A stretch of 64,000 nucleotides of DNA from Clostridium ragsdalei P11 (GCF_001675165.1 NZ_LROS01000017.1:1-64000), one strand, 5' to 3'; shown: positions 1 through 8,921, counted from the first letter of the stretch. Notes: a model not told the origin generated them from the sequence alone. Numbers and translations: made by a program.

Positions 1-37
1 CATACAGTGATTCTATTTCAAATGATTTTCTTCCCAT
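1..37 (-). CDS. Partial CDS, N-terminus only
   Basis: The reverse strand shows an AGGAG ribosome-binding site about 8 nt before an ATG at 37. Twelve codons (MGRKSFEIESLY) then run off the left edge of the window. Good signal and spacing make this a probable real gene start divergent from the two-component system. Too little is visible to name it. Confidence 0.55.
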   Translation of the reverse strand, partial: MGRKSFEIESLY

Positions 38-238
38 AATTAAAACTCCTTTCTCCGTACATTTAGTATTTGGAGAAGAATTTTAATTATTCTGTATAAG
101 TTAATATTTTAGTTAGAAACCCTATATCTATGGGTTTTGAAGCTTAGATTATCCATAAAATTGTTTTAGTATCTTTAAATATATTGTTGTGTAAATTTGT
201 ATATAGAATTATATTATAATTATGTATGTAAGTTTTTG

Positions 239-340
239 AGTTGAAAGTTGATAGTGGACAATTGACAGTGAAGGATGATTTTTAGCTATCGCAAAAAATC
301 CACATTAACTATTAATTCTTCATTCTTAACTATTAACTAA
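239..340. repeat. MITE-like intergenic repeat, short copy
   Basis: AT-rich intergenic element starting GAGTTGAAAGTTG. It contains AAGGATGATTTT, which is also the core of the longer elements at 19400-19696 and 57262-57540. It ends with the words ATTAACTATTAATTCTTC and CATTCTTAACTATTAAC, which recur inverted at about 15598-15635. There is no coding capacity. It lies between the partial gene at 1-37 and the response regulator. Confidence 0.5.
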
Positions 341-367
341 AAAATAATATATTTAGGAGATATTTAA

Positions 368-1051
368 ATGAACAAGACTATTTTAATGGTAGATGATGAA
401 GAAAGAATGAGGTTTCTCATAGAAGCCTATTTAAAAAATGAAGGATTGAATATGATTCCAGCAGGAAATGGTCAGGAAGCGTTAGAAAAATTTAATGAAA
501 ATCATGTTGATTTAGTAGTGCTGGATATAATGATGCCTGTAATGGATGGATGGACGGCATGTAAAGAACTTAGAAAGATTTCCAATGTGCCTATAATTAT
601 GCTTACAGCTAGAGCTGAGGATGAGGAGCAGCTTTTAGGATTTCAACTTGGGACAGATAGTTATGTAACTAAGCCAGTGAGTCCAAAAGTATTGGTAGCC
701 AAAATAAAGGCACTTTTAAAAAGAACTTATTCTGAGGAAAAAAATCAGAATAAGCAAAATAGTTATGATGGACTCTACATAAATAGGGAAGGTCATGAGG
801 TTAAAGTAGATGATGAAAATGTATATCTTTCTCCAAAAGAATTTGAATTACTTTGTTATTTAATAAAAAATAAGGATATAGTTTTAAGTAGAGAAAAAAT
901 TTTAGATGCAATTTGGGGAATAGACTATTATGGAGATCTTAGAACAGTAGATACCCATGTGAAGAGACTCAGAGAAAAATTAGGAGTTAAATCCTATTTA
1001 ATAGCCACCGTTAGAGGAGTGGGTTATAAATTTGAGGTAAAAAAGCAATGA
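368..1051 (+). CDS. OmpR/PhoB-family response regulator
   Basis: A 227-aa two-component response regulator. The receiver domain (about residues 3-118) has the acidic pair in VDDEE, the phospho-acceptor Asp53 in VVLDIMMP and the conserved Lys in YVTKP. The C-terminal part (about 130-224) is a winged-helix DNA-binding domain ending in RTVDTHVKRLREKLG and VRGVGYKF, typical of the OmpR/PhoB group. An AGGAGA site precedes the ATG. The stop overlaps the next gene's start as ATGA, so it is translationally coupled to its kinase. Its target is unknown; the LtaS-like gene downstream makes an envelope role possible, but that is inference. Confidence 0.93.
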   Translation: MNKTILMVDDEERMRFLIEAYLKNEGLNMIPAGNGQEALEKFNENHVDLVVLDIMMPVMDGWTACKELRKISNVPIIMLTARAEDEEQLLGFQLGTDSYVTKPVSPKVLVAKIKALLKRTYSEEKNQNKQNSYDGLYINREGHEVKVDDENVYLSPKEFELLCYLIKNKDIVLSREKILDAIWGIDYYGDLRTVDTHVKRLREKLGVKSYLIATVRGVGYKFEVKKQ

Positions 1052-2571
1052 GAATAAGTCATATCATAAGTGAAAACAAACTTGTTACCAGAATAAGAAA
1101 AAATATAACATGGAAATTGTTTATAATAACGGCTCTGGTGTTTATAATCTTTATAAGTAGTACGTTAACATTTCAGATGCTATTTTTTGGTAGATTTTAT
1201 ATAAACAAAAAAGAAAGTAATATGCTAAATCAGGTTGAAAAGTTTAGAACGCTTTATAATAAGACAAATGATGAAGATAAGTTAGCTAATTTAATTGGAA
1301 AATTTGAGCAGGATAATAATGCTAAAATAGTTATAATGGATACAAGTGGAAAAATAAAATTTGTAACAAAACCAGATAGCCAAAGTTATGATGCAGTTAG
1401 AATAAAAGCCATAAATGATATTATAGTAAATTGGACTATGAATTCTGACTTATTAGAGCAAGTAAAAAGAGATAACAGGTCTGTAACTGTAATTACCGAA
1501 AAAAAAATTAATGGTACAAAAAATATATTAACAGTTGTACCTAATAAAAAAAAGATGGAGATAATATTTTCAATTACATCCTTGCAGCCTGTAAATGAAG
1601 CATCTTCAGTAATAAAGGAATTTTACTTTTATTTTTATATAGGTGCCATAGTTTTAATTTTGATATTATGTTTAATGTATACTAATATGGTTTCAAAGCC
1701 GTTAGTAAAGTTAAATGACACTGCAAAGAAAATGGCATCACTTGATTTCTCTGAAAAGTGCAATATTAAAAATGAAGATGAAATAGGAAATTTGGCAAGT
1801 ACTTTAAACTTTTTATCATACAATTTAGATAAAGCCCTAACTTCAGTTAATGCAGCTAATGAGAAACTGGAAAAGGATATAGAAAAAGAAAGGAATATAG
1901 ATAAGGCCAGAAAGGAATTTATAGCTGCAGTTTCCCATGAACTTAAAACTCCAATAAATCTAATAGGAGGATATGCAGAAGGGCTAAAAGATGGAATATT
2001 TAAAGAAAATGAGAGAGAACAGTACATTGATGTTATAATAGATGAGAGTAATAACATGGCAAATTTAGTATCAGATATGTTAAATTTATCACACCTTGAA
2101 TCTGGAACCATGAAACTTTCTAAAGAGGAGTTTTTTATAGATGATCTTATAGAATCTGTAATAAAGAGATTTTATAAAGTTATAAAGGATAAGGGTATAA
2201 CTATAAATTGCAAGATTATAACAAAAACTAAAGTTTGTGCAGATTGGGATAAAATGGAGCAAGTAATAACCAATTTTACAACTAATGCTATAAAAAATAC
2301 TTATGAAGGAGGAATTATAACTTTTGCTATTGAAAAGGAGTCTAATAAAACTATTGTGTCTGTAGAAAACACAGGGAAGAGTATACCAGAAGAGGAATTA
2401 GGGAAAATTTGGGATAATTTCTATAAGCTAGATAAATCAAGAAATAGAAAGTTAGGTGGTACGGGTATAGGCCTTGCTATAGTGAAGAATATATTGATAC
2501 TTCATGGATATAAATATGGTGTTAAAAACACAGACAATGGTGTAAAATTTTATTTTGTTGTATATCAATGA
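1048..2571 (+). CDS. Sensor histidine kinase
   Basis: A 507-aa membrane histidine kinase, partner of the overlapping response regulator. It has one N-terminal transmembrane segment (about 22-45), an extracytoplasmic sensor region (about 50-190), a second membrane segment (about 193-213) and a HAMP linker. A HisKA domain carries the phospho-acceptor His in AAVSHELKTPI, and an HATPase_c domain has the N-box NFTTNAIKN and the G-box GGTGIGLAIV. The architecture is like VanS/PhoR-type kinases. The signal cannot be deduced. A large repeat element follows the stop directly, so no simple terminator is seen here. Confidence 0.92.
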   Translation: MRISHIISENKLVTRIRKNITWKLFIITALVFIIFISSTLTFQMLFFGRFYINKKESNMLNQVEKFRTLYNKTNDEDKLANLIGKFEQDNNAKIVIMDTSGKIKFVTKPDSQSYDAVRIKAINDIIVNWTMNSDLLEQVKRDNRSVTVITEKKINGTKNILTVVPNKKKMEIIFSITSLQPVNEASSVIKEFYFYFYIGAIVLILILCLMYTNMVSKPLVKLNDTAKKMASLDFSEKCNIKNEDEIGNLASTLNFLSYNLDKALTSVNAANEKLEKDIEKERNIDKARKEFIAAVSHELKTPINLIGGYAEGLKDGIFKENEREQYIDVIIDESNNMANLVSDMLNLSHLESGTMKLSKEEFFIDDLIESVIKRFYKVIKDKGITINCKIITKTKVCADWDKMEQVITNFTTNAIKNTYEGGIITFAIEKESNKTIVSVENTGKSIPEEELGKIWDNFYKLDKSRNRKLGGTGIGLAIVKNILILHGYKYGVKNTDNGVKFYFVVYQ

Positions 2572-2577
2572 ATCTTA

Positions 2578-2709
2578 CTTAGTGGGAAAAGCAGATATCC
2601 CAAATCTTTGATTTGGTGATAGTCGCTTTCGCTGTGTGCAAGCAGATATCCCAAATCTTTGATTTGGCAATAGTCGCTTTCTCTTTAGAGTTTTGCTTCT
2701 CCCACTAAG
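2578..2709 (+). repeat. Long hairpin enclosing two tandem copies of a 42-nt module
   Basis: CTTAGTGGGA (2578-2587) pairs perfectly with TCCCACTAAG (2700-2709). Between them lie two near-identical modules at 2588-2629 and 2640-2680. Each module is itself a hairpin: AAGC closes with GCTT, and CCAAATC pairs with GATTTGG around a TTT loop. AGATAT and ATAGTC form a conserved internal loop. One copy of the same module occurs at 15857-15898 and one at 21274-21315. This is the upstream half of leader copy A, ahead of the ltaS-like gene. Confidence 0.75.
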
Positions 2710-2719
2710 TTTAGATGAA

Positions 2720-2796
2720 TTATCTAGGGGCGTAGCTACTGTTATCTTCCACTTTGATAGAAGTGGGAGTGTTACAGTAGGGAGCCATCAGATAAA
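2720..2796 (+). promoter_or_regulatory. Structured leader-RNA candidate, copy A core
   Basis: Outer helix TTATCT/AGATAA, conserved internal loop (GGGGCGTAG facing GGAGCCATC), inner helix CTACTGT/ACAGTAG and apical hairpin CCACTT/AAGTGG. The same layout recurs at 15817-15939, 21232-21361 and 23910-23986 with compensatory base changes. It lies about 120 nt upstream of the ltaS-like start, on its coding strand. The intervening AT-rich stretch could hold another promoter, so co-transcription with ltaS is not proven. I do not recognise it as a known riboswitch class. Confidence 0.6.
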
Positions 2797-2917
2797 GTTC
2801 AAGAATGTTAACGATTTGTTAATAATTTATTAACATCCTTGCCATGTAAGTGTCACTTATATATTGTAAAATTCTTTTTATAAATTAAAAAATATTCAAT
2901 TATAAAAAGGAGAAGAA

Positions 2918-4852
2918 ATGAAGATTACGGATATAAAAAATAGTAAATTATTTGACTTTGCAGCGGATATAAGAAACAGCAGACTATTTAATCTTGCAAT
3001 TAGTTTACTATTTGATAATGCAGATATAATTTTATTTTTTATTATAATTTTTTGGAAATTAATATCTTATGAAAAAAATATATCATCCAGCTTTGTGCCA
3101 ATGTCTGTAAGACTTGCAATAGCTGCTTCTATATTGATATTGATAAGTTTTTCACTGATTCTTAAAAAGAAGAGCAGAATAAGTTTTTTATATACAGTAG
3201 ATATAATACTAAGTTTAATACTTATAGCAGATTTGATGTATTATAGATACTTTAAGGACATTACTACGGTAGCAGCTATAAAAAATGCTAAGCTGTTAAA
3301 AGGTGTGTCTGCAAGTGTAACTAGTGTAGCTAGTGTTAAAGATTTGTGGTATCTGGTAGATATACTTATTTTAGTACCTTTAAAGAGGAAGTATAAAAAA
3401 GCAGAGTTTGGTATAGTGCCTATGAGAAGAAGACTGGTGAGTTTTATAGTAATTTTGGCAGTAGGAGTAGGTATCAATGCAAAAACATTTTATAGGGTAT
3501 CTAAAGAACAACCTACGCTTTTAACTGCAATGAGTAATAGAATATACTTGACTACAATGATAGGAGATGTAAATTTTCATATAGTAGATTCATATAACTA
3601 TATAAGCACTAGCCTTAGAAACTCAAAAAAACTATCTACGGATGAAGAAAATAAGATAAAAACTTTTTTACAAAACAATAATAATACCACAGGAGAAACT
3701 AATTTTAAAGGTCTGGCTGAAGGAAAAAATTTAATAGTAATTCAGGTAGAAGCACTTCAGGGGTTTGTTATAAATCAAAAAATAAATGGACAGGAGATAA
3801 CACCAAATTTAAATAGATGGGTAAATAAGTGTATGTATTTTGATAACTACTATTATCAAGTTGCAGGGGGGAACACCTCTGATGCAGAGCTTATGTCAAA
3901 TAATTCACTGTATCCTGCACAGTCAGGAGCAGCTTACTATACTTATAGTGGAAATAAATATGACTCCATAGCAAGTGAACTAAAAGATAAAAATTATTAT
4001 ACTGCAGCACTTCACGGTAATACTGAAGGATTCTGGAATAGAAATGTTATGAACAAAGCTCAGGATTTTGATGACTTTTTTGGAGAGCACAGCTTTGATG
4101 CAAGTGAACAGATAGGACTTGGAATTAGTGATGAGTCGTTTTTAAATCAGTCTCTTGAAAAGATGAAGACTTTTAAACAGCCGTATTATTCTTTCTTAGT
4201 GACACTAACAAGTCACTATCCTTATGAGGCCGTGGACAAGTATGGAAGTTTTGATGTAGGTCAATATAAAGGCACTCTTCTTGGAAACTACTTACAAGCA
4301 ATACATTATACAGATGCACAGCTTGGAGAGTTTTTAGATAAGATGGAAGAAGAAGGAATGATGAAAAATTCTATTGTGGCACTGTATGGAGATCATTTTG
4401 CTATACCAAAGGATAATATAAATCAGCTTTTTAGTTTTGAAAATGAAAGTAGAAATGATGATTATGCTTGGTTTAAATATCAAAAAGTACCTTTATTGAT
4501 CCATTTTCCAGGAGACAAGTATGCAGGAGTTAACCATAAGTATACTTGCCAGATGGATCTATATCCTACTTTAGCAAATCTATATAATTTGCCTAAAAAC
4601 TATATGTTTGGTAAGGATATGTTAAATGGGGACAGCGAAAAAGTTGTTTTTAGAAATGGTTCCTTTATAGATGGAAAAAATTTATATGTATCTTGGACAA
4701 ATACTTATTATGATTTGGCAACAGGAAATAAAATTTCAGAAACGGATGCACTTAAAAAGGAAAAAGAAGAGTATACTAAGGAATTAGAATACTGTGATGA
4801 ACTTCAAAATCATAATTTAATAAAAACCTTTGATCAGCAAAAAACAAATTAG
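2918..4852 (+). CDS. LtaS-type lipoteichoic acid synthase / phosphoglycerol transferase
   Basis: A 644-aa membrane-anchored alkaline-phosphatase-superfamily enzyme expected to polymerise glycerol phosphate from phosphatidylglycerol onto a membrane lipid. The N-terminal third holds about five hydrophobic segments. The extracellular sulfatase-like domain begins near residue 270 with IVIQVEALQG, where the Glu is a likely metal ligand. The nucleophile Thr lies in GGNTSDAEL, and later metal-site motifs are TSHYPY and YGDHFA. Length matches LtaS proteins. The AAAGGAG site is well placed. The gene is monocistronic, preceded by the repeat-rich spacer and by the two-component pair. The exact member of the LtaS/YfnI/YqgS group cannot be told. 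Confidence 0.88.
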   Translation: MKITDIKNSKLFDFAADIRNSRLFNLAISLLFDNADIILFFIIIFWKLISYEKNISSSFVPMSVRLAIAASILILISFSLILKKKSRISFLYTVDIILSLILIADLMYYRYFKDITTVAAIKNAKLLKGVSASVTSVASVKDLWYLVDILILVPLKRKYKKAEFGIVPMRRRLVSFIVILAVGVGINAKTFYRVSKEQPTLLTAMSNRIYLTTMIGDVNFHIVDSYNYISTSLRNSKKLSTDEENKIKTFLQNNNNTTGETNFKGLAEGKNLIVIQVEALQGFVINQKINGQEITPNLNRWVNKCMYFDNYYYQVAGGNTSDAELMSNNSLYPAQSGAAYYTYSGNKYDSIASELKDKNYYTAALHGNTEGFWNRNVMNKAQDFDDFFGEHSFDASEQIGLGISDESFLNQSLEKMKTFKQPYYSFLVTLTSHYPYEAVDKYGSFDVGQYKGTLLGNYLQAIHYTDAQLGEFLDKMEEEGMMKNSIVALYGDHFAIPKDNINQLFSFENESRNDDYAWFKYQKVPLLIHFPGDKYAGVNHKYTCQMDLYPTLANLYNLPKNYMFGKDMLNGDSEKVVFRNGSFIDGKNLYVSWTNTYYDLATGNKISETDALKKEKEEYTKELEYCDELQNHNLIKTFDQQKTN

Positions 4853-4928
4853 TTAAATTTATTTAGTATATGAAATGAATTTTAAGCATAGTATTTATAG
4901 ATATATAATTTAAAGTGAAAAATGATAT

Positions 4929-5060
4929 ATGATAATTAAAAGTATATTACAGTTTATTTTTACTATATTTATATTTATTATACCTATAAGTTTAGTGGCT
5001 TTGGTATATGTTGACTTGAAGGAATTGGTTTATGAAATAAAAAACATTCGAAGGAAATAG
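4929..5060 (+). CDS. Possible 43-aa single-pass membrane protein
   Basis: A short reading frame of 43 codons in the gap before the DtxR-like gene. It encodes one strongly hydrophobic segment rich in Ile and Phe (about residues 5-28), followed by a charged tail ending KNIRRK. The upstream AAAGTG is a weak ribosome-binding site. The positive-charged end and a stop only 20 nt before the next gene are compatible with a small membrane protein in that transcript. There is no family recognition, and it could be a chance frame. Confidence 0.4.
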   Translation: MIIKSILQFIFTIFIFIIPISLVALVYVDLKELVYEIKNIRRK

Positions 5061-5079
5061 TAATTTGTAGGAGGATAAT

Positions 5080-5583
5080 ATGGCACATGGAGACTTTTTC
5101 ACCTTTAGCGAGTACATGAAAAAGGAATATGATATTTTAACTCCATCTATGGAAGATTATCTTGAGATGACATATAGATTATCTTGTGAGGAAGGATTTA
5201 CAAGGATTCATGAATTGGCAAAGGCTTTAAATGTGCAGCCTCCTTCAGCTACAAAAATGGTACAAAAATTAGCTGAATTGAAATTTATAAATTATGAAAA
5301 GTACGGAATGATAATTCTTACAAAAGAAGGAGAAAAAATGGGACAGTACCTCTTAAAAAGACATAATACTGTTGAAAAGTTTTTAAAGGTACTTGGAATA
5401 CATGAAAATGTATTAGAACAAACGGAAAAATTGGAACACACTATAAGTGATCATACAGTTAAGTACCTGGAAGATTTTATAGATTTTGTAGAGCTTAGAT
5501 CGGATGTTATAGAGGATTTTAAAACTTTTAGAAAAAATAAAGTTAATAAAAAAAGTAAAAAAATTAAAGGAAAGCATAGTTGA
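5080..5583 (+). CDS. DtxR/MntR-family metal-dependent regulator
   Basis: A 167-aa protein with the DtxR-family N-terminal winged helix (about residues 18-80; SMEDYLEMTYRL, then recognition-helix region QPPSATKMVQKL). A helical dimerisation/metal-binding domain follows (about 85-150) with His and Glu residues of the MntR type (EKLEHTISDHTVKYL). It lacks the SH3-like third domain, as in manganese sensors of the MntR type. The C-terminus is Lys-rich. An AGGAGG site precedes the ATG. No cognate transporter is adjacent, so the regulon is unknown. Confidence 0.82.
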   Translation: MAHGDFFTFSEYMKKEYDILTPSMEDYLEMTYRLSCEEGFTRIHELAKALNVQPPSATKMVQKLAELKFINYEKYGMIILTKEGEKMGQYLLKRHNTVEKFLKVLGIHENVLEQTEKLEHTISDHTVKYLEDFIDFVELRSDVIEDFKTFRKNKVNKKSKKIKGKHS

Positions 5584-5624
5584 ATAGTAAAAAATAATTT
5601 ATTTAAATTATTTTTTACTATTTT
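5584..5624 (+). terminator. Palindromic terminator after the DtxR-like gene
   Basis: ATAGTAAAAAATAA and TTATTTTTTACTAT form an AT-rich hairpin immediately after the stop, ending in a T-rich run. The stem lacks G/C pairs, so efficiency is uncertain. Confidence 0.5.
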
Positions 5625-5679
5625 AAATTATATGCTATAATTGAGTTATACTAATAAATGAAGGAAGAGAGGAAATAAT

Positions 5680-5949
5680 ATGGATTTTGTAAATAAAAGT
5701 TTTCCGGTGATTGGGAAAGTATTGTTGGTATTAGTGGTAGCTTTTATTTTAGTAAGAATAGTGCCTTTTGCTGTGGTAGCTGGAACTGTATTATTTGCAT
5801 TTGTAAAAATAAAAAAATATTTTAAAAGTAAGAAAAATACCTCATCTAAAATGGAAAATATGAATAATATGGTTGACGATAAAGAGGACCCATTTAATTT
5901 CTCTAATAAAAAGGTTATAGATGTAGAATATGATGAAGTTAAAAAGTAA
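5680..5949 (+). CDS. Small membrane protein, unknown function
   Basis: An 89-aa protein with a single hydrophobic stretch (about residues 10-42: KVLLVLVVAFILVRIVPF and on), a Lys-rich juxtamembrane region and an acidic C-terminal tail. The ribosome-binding site is GGAAGAGAGG. It is an isolated gene between two hairpin terminators. The family is not recognised; the domain layout suggests a membrane-anchored cytoplasmic tail. Confidence 0.7.
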   Translation: MDFVNKSFPVIGKVLLVLVVAFILVRIVPFAVVAGTVLFAFVKIKKYFKSKKNTSSKMENMNNMVDDKEDPFNFSNKKVIDVEYDEVKK

Positions 5950-5957
5950 AGTATATT

Positions 5958-5980
5958 AAAAACTGCCTAGTGCAGTTTTT
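5958..5980 (+). terminator. Rho-independent terminator
   Basis: AAAAACTGC pairs with GCAGTTTTT around a CTAGT loop, ending in a T run. It separates the small membrane protein from the molybdopterin operon. Confidence 0.8.
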
Positions 5981-6020
5981 AAATGAAAGGAGTTGAAAAC
6001 CTTTTAACAAAGGTGAGCAT

Positions 6021-6509
6021 ATGATAAATACGGCGATAATTACAATGAGTGACAAGGGATCCCAGGGTAAGCGAGAAGATAAAACGGGGCCTGCTATAGA
6101 AAATATGTTAGATAAGTCCCAATATAAGGTTGAGTATTATAAAGTTATACCAGATGAAATAGAAGAGATAAAAAAACAATTGTGTTATATCTGTGATGAC
6201 TTGAAATTAAATTTAATTCTTACTAATGGAGGAACTGGTTTTTCTGTGAGAGATGTAACACCAGAGGCAACTTTAGAAGTTATAGATAAAAATGTGCCGG
6301 GAATTGCTGAGGCAATGAGAATGAAATCATTAAGTGTAACTCCAAAGGCAATGTTGTCTAGGGCAGTTAGTGGAATAAGAAAGAAAACTTTAATTGTAAA
6401 TCTTCCAGGGAGCCCAAAGGGTGCTGTAGAAAATCTTCAGTTTATATTGCCAGCACTTCCGCATGGAATTGATATACTCATGGGCTGGGATTCTGAATGT
6501 GCTAGATAA
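6021..6509 (+). CDS. Molybdopterin adenylyltransferase-like protein (MogA/MoaB)
   Basis: A 162-aa MoCF-fold protein that in the family binds molybdopterin and adenylates it before metal insertion. Diagnostic motifs are TNGGTGFSVRDVTPEAT (about residues 73-89) and NLPGSPKGA near the C-terminus. An AAAGGTGAGC site sits 5-10 nt before ATG 6021. It is the first gene of a three-gene unit with moaC (24 nt on) and a MOSC protein. In this type of host the pathway may serve molybdenum or tungsten enzymes such as formate dehydrogenase and aldehyde oxidoreductase. MogA versus MoaB naming cannot be settled here. Confidence 0.9.
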   Translation: MINTAIITMSDKGSQGKREDKTGPAIENMLDKSQYKVEYYKVIPDEIEEIKKQLCYICDDLKLNLILTNGGTGFSVRDVTPEATLEVIDKNVPGIAEAMRMKSLSVTPKAMLSRAVSGIRKKTLIVNLPGSPKGAVENLQFILPALPHGIDILMGWDSECAR

Positions 6510-6533
6510 CTTTAAACAAAGGAGGACAGATTT

Positions 6534-7010
6534 ATGGAACTTACTCATATAAACGATCAAGGTAGAGCTAAAATGGTAGATGTAAGTGAAAAAGGTAATA
6601 CTGAAAGAAAAGCAGTGGCTGCAGCTTCCGTATACATGAAAAGGGAAACTCTAGATATCATTGCACAGGGAAAGGCAAAAAAGGGAGATGTGCTTTCTGT
6701 AGCCCAGGTAGCAGGAATAATGGCTGCAAAAAATACTTCAAGTTTAATTCCCATGTGTCACCCATTAAATATATCTGGATGTGACATAAAGTTTGTATTG
6801 GACTTTGAAAAAAATAAAGTTGACATTGAGGCTTCCACGAAAATTGTGGGAAAGACAGGAGTGGAGATGGAGGCATTAACGGCAGTTAGTACAGCAGCTC
6901 TCACTATATACGATATGTGCAAAGCTGTTGATAGAGGAATGGTAATATCTGATATAATGCTTCTTGAAAAAAGTGGAGGAAAATCTGGTATATTTAAGAG
7001 ACAATTTTAA
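6534..7010 (+). CDS. moaC: Cyclic pyranopterin monophosphate synthase accessory protein MoaC
   Basis: A 158-aa MoaC, which with MoaA converts GTP to cyclic pyranopterin monophosphate, the first committed stage of molybdopterin synthesis. Family motifs are present: [16 protein letters not shown] at the start, the conserved [13 protein letters not shown] active-site segment, [12 protein letters not shown], and the C-terminal [10 protein letters not shown] with catalytic Lys/Gly residues. Length is standard. AAAGGAGG precedes the ATG. No moaA is visible in the window. Confidence 0.95.
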   Translation: MELTHINDQGRAKMVDVSEKGNTERKAVAAASVYMKRETLDIIAQGKAKKGDVLSVAQVAGIMAAKNTSSLIPMCHPLNISGCDIKFVLDFEKNKVDIEASTKIVGKTGVEMEALTAVSTAALTIYDMCKAVDRGMVISDIMLLEKSGGKSGIFKRQF

Positions 7011-7038
7011 TTGATTTTATATAGTTAGGAGGAAAACT

Positions 7039-7473
7039 ATGGCCAAGGTTATTTCAGTAAACATAAGTGAAAAAAAAGGTGAAATAAAAAAACCTATAGG
7101 TAGAGGATTTTTTAAGAAAGATAATGGTCTTGAAAATGATGCTCATGCAGGAAAATGGCATAGGCAAGTTAGTTTGCTTGCACAAGAAAGTATAGATAAA
7201 ATGACAGCACAGGGAGTAGAAAATTTATCTAGCGGTAAATTTGCAGAAAATCTTACTACAGAAGGCATTGTGCTTTATGAACTTCCTGTAGGTACCAAAC
7301 TTAAAATAGGTGAAGTACTTATGGAAGTAACACAGATAGGTAAGGAATGTCATAAAGGATGTGCTATACGACAGCAGGTAGGAGATTGTATTATGCCAAG
7401 GGAAGGTATATTTACAAGAGTTATTGAAGAAGGATGGATATCTGATGGAGATAGCATAACTTTAGTTAATTAG
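7039..7473 (+). CDS. MOSC-domain protein
   Basis: A 144-aa stand-alone MOSC domain, related to the C-terminal sulfur-carrier domain of Moco sulfurases. Seen in the sequence are the central VSLLAQESIDKM, FAENLTTEGI and the conserved cysteine segment GKECHKGCAIRQQVGDC. The last cysteine is the usual catalytic or persulfide candidate in this family. Start site TAGGAGG. It is last in the mogA-moaC-MOSC unit, suggesting cofactor sulfuration or handling of a pterin-bound metal; substrate unknown. Confidence 0.88.
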   Translation: MAKVISVNISEKKGEIKKPIGRGFFKKDNGLENDAHAGKWHRQVSLLAQESIDKMTAQGVENLSSGKFAENLTTEGIVLYELPVGTKLKIGEVLMEVTQIGKECHKGCAIRQQVGDCIMPREGIFTRVIEEGWISDGDSITLVN

Positions 7474-7512
7474 TAATTAAGAGTTAAGAATTAATAGTTG
7501 TGGATTTTAACT

Positions 7513-7608
7513 AAAAATAAACCTATACGAAGGAATATTTTTATAATAAGCAAGAATATTTAACGAGCTTGTGTTTATAAAAATATCTGAAGTATAAGTT
7601 TATTTTTT
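7513..7608. terminator. Long inverted repeat between convergent genes
   Basis: AATAAAC-TATAC-ATATTTTTATAA on the left is matched by TTTATAAAAATAT-GTATA-GTTTATT on the right, an interrupted stem of more than 20 pairs ending in a T run. It lies between the MOSC gene and the convergent AI-2E-family gene and probably terminates both. Confidence 0.65.
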
Positions 7609-7625
7609 ACTTTGAAACTATTTTA

Positions 7626-8654
7626 TTAATCGTGGATTTTTACATCTAAAAGATCAAGTATGAACATAAAAAGCGGAATACCTATAAGAAATCCCCAGGC
7701 ACCCATTATATGTTCTGAAACTATAAGTATTATAAACGTAAAGAATATAGGAAGTTTTACTTTTGAAGACATTAATTTTGGATTTAAAACATAACTTTCA
7801 ATAATATGAATTATAGCAACCATAATTAGTACGTATATAACTTTTGTAAATCCACCTATACTGAAGGCAACAATAGAAAGAGGGATAAGTGATATTATAA
7901 CTCCTGCTACAGGAATTAAGCTGAGTACAAATATCATAAATCCAAGTGTAACTAATTGTGGAAAGTTCATAATGGAAAGCATTATAACAGATATAATGGT
8001 ATTAAAAAATGCTATAATAATCTGAGCTTGCATTACCTTTCCAAAAGAATTTAAAAAGTTTTTACCGAAAAAACACAAGTAGTCATATAATCCTGATACT
8101 TTGCTATCTTTGAATTTTTTCAAGAAATCAATAATATTATGTTTGCCAAGCACAAAAAATAAACTTAACATTATAGAAATAAATATGTTTACACTCCATT
8201 TCCCTACGTTTGTTGCCAGTTGAAGGGATATATTGAAACCAGATCTCAAGTAACTTTTTATATCTATTTGCCCTAGCATATTTACTAAATATTTTTGCAA
8301 TATGTCTAAACGCGAATTAGTACTAGTAGGATGTATTTGAAATTGTGAAGCATGATTTATCATATATTTTGTTTGATTTATTAGTTGGGGAATATAATTT
8401 ACAACTAATAATATGATAAATAAAAATAGCAGCGAATATAAAATAATTGTTGTAATTTTTTCTTTTGTTACAGTAACATTTTTAATGTATTTCAAAAGAA
8501 AATTCTGAAGACTATTCATTATATAGGAAAATAAAAATGTTAACAGGAATAAATCAATTATAGATTTGGACCAATAAACCACTAGTATTATGCAAGTAAA
8601 AAAAAGTACTCGTTTTGTGGATTCTTTTGAAAAAAATTCTTTGATAAAAGACAT
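7626..8654 (-). CDS. AI-2E transporter family (PF01594-type) membrane protein
   Basis: A 342-aa polytopic membrane protein with about eight hydrophobic helices. The family pattern includes a central soluble region followed by the paired glycine/proline-rich helices LSLIPVAGVIISLIPL and, nearer the C-terminus, ESYVLNPKLMSSKVKLP and GAWGFLIGIPL. Members include proposed autoinducer-2 exporters and Na+/H+ antiporters, so the substrate is not inferable. The GGAGAG site is near ATG 8654. It is a single gene facing the MOSC operon. Confidence 0.82.
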   Translation of the reverse strand: MSFIKEFFSKESTKRVLFFTCIILVVYWSKSIIDLFLLTFLFSYIMNSLQNFLLKYIKNVTVTKEKITTIILYSLLFLFIILLVVNYIPQLINQTKYMINHASQFQIHPTSTNSRLDILQKYLVNMLGQIDIKSYLRSGFNISLQLATNVGKWSVNIFISIMLSLFFVLGKHNIIDFLKKFKDSKVSGLYDYLCFFGKNFLNSFGKVMQAQIIIAFFNTIISVIMLSIMNFPQLVTLGFMIFVLSLIPVAGVIISLIPLSIVAFSIGGFTKVIYVLIMVAIIHIIESYVLNPKLMSSKVKLPIFFTFIILIVSEHIMGAWGFLIGIPLFMFILDLLDVKIHD

Positions 8655-8921
8655 CTAATCTCTCCTTAAATTTATTGTCATTATATTATATATTATAAAA
8701 AGTATTTTACCCAAAATTCAAGTAGTATTTTATATAAAAACAAGTAATTTTGATAATAATTTTTTAATTTTATGTTAATATAACGAGTCTAGTCTTTAAA
8801 TTAACTCGCACAAGGGAATATTTTGACAAATTTTATTATTAAAAAAATTTTTTAATGAGTCTAAGGTTTGTATTCTAGGCATTAAATTTGAAATATAAAA
8901 TATAATTATAGTAGATAATAT
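8655..8921. other. AT-rich spacer between divergent genes
   Basis: About 270 nt between the AI-2E-family start and the next promoter. It contains only a small hairpin (CGAGT with ACTCG near 8785-8808) and poly-T/A tracts. No reading frame with a ribosome-binding site was seen. Confidence 0.4.

Noticed and set aside
2720-2796. Known riboswitch classes (c-di-GMP, manganese, fluoride, NiCo, THF) for the leader core
   Set aside because: Partial words such as GGGGCGTAG look suggestive, but the remembered consensus layouts of these classes do not fit all four copies.
6557-6876. Reverse-strand reading frames inside moaC
   Set aside because: They lack ribosome-binding sites and overlap a fully supported MoaC coding sequence.
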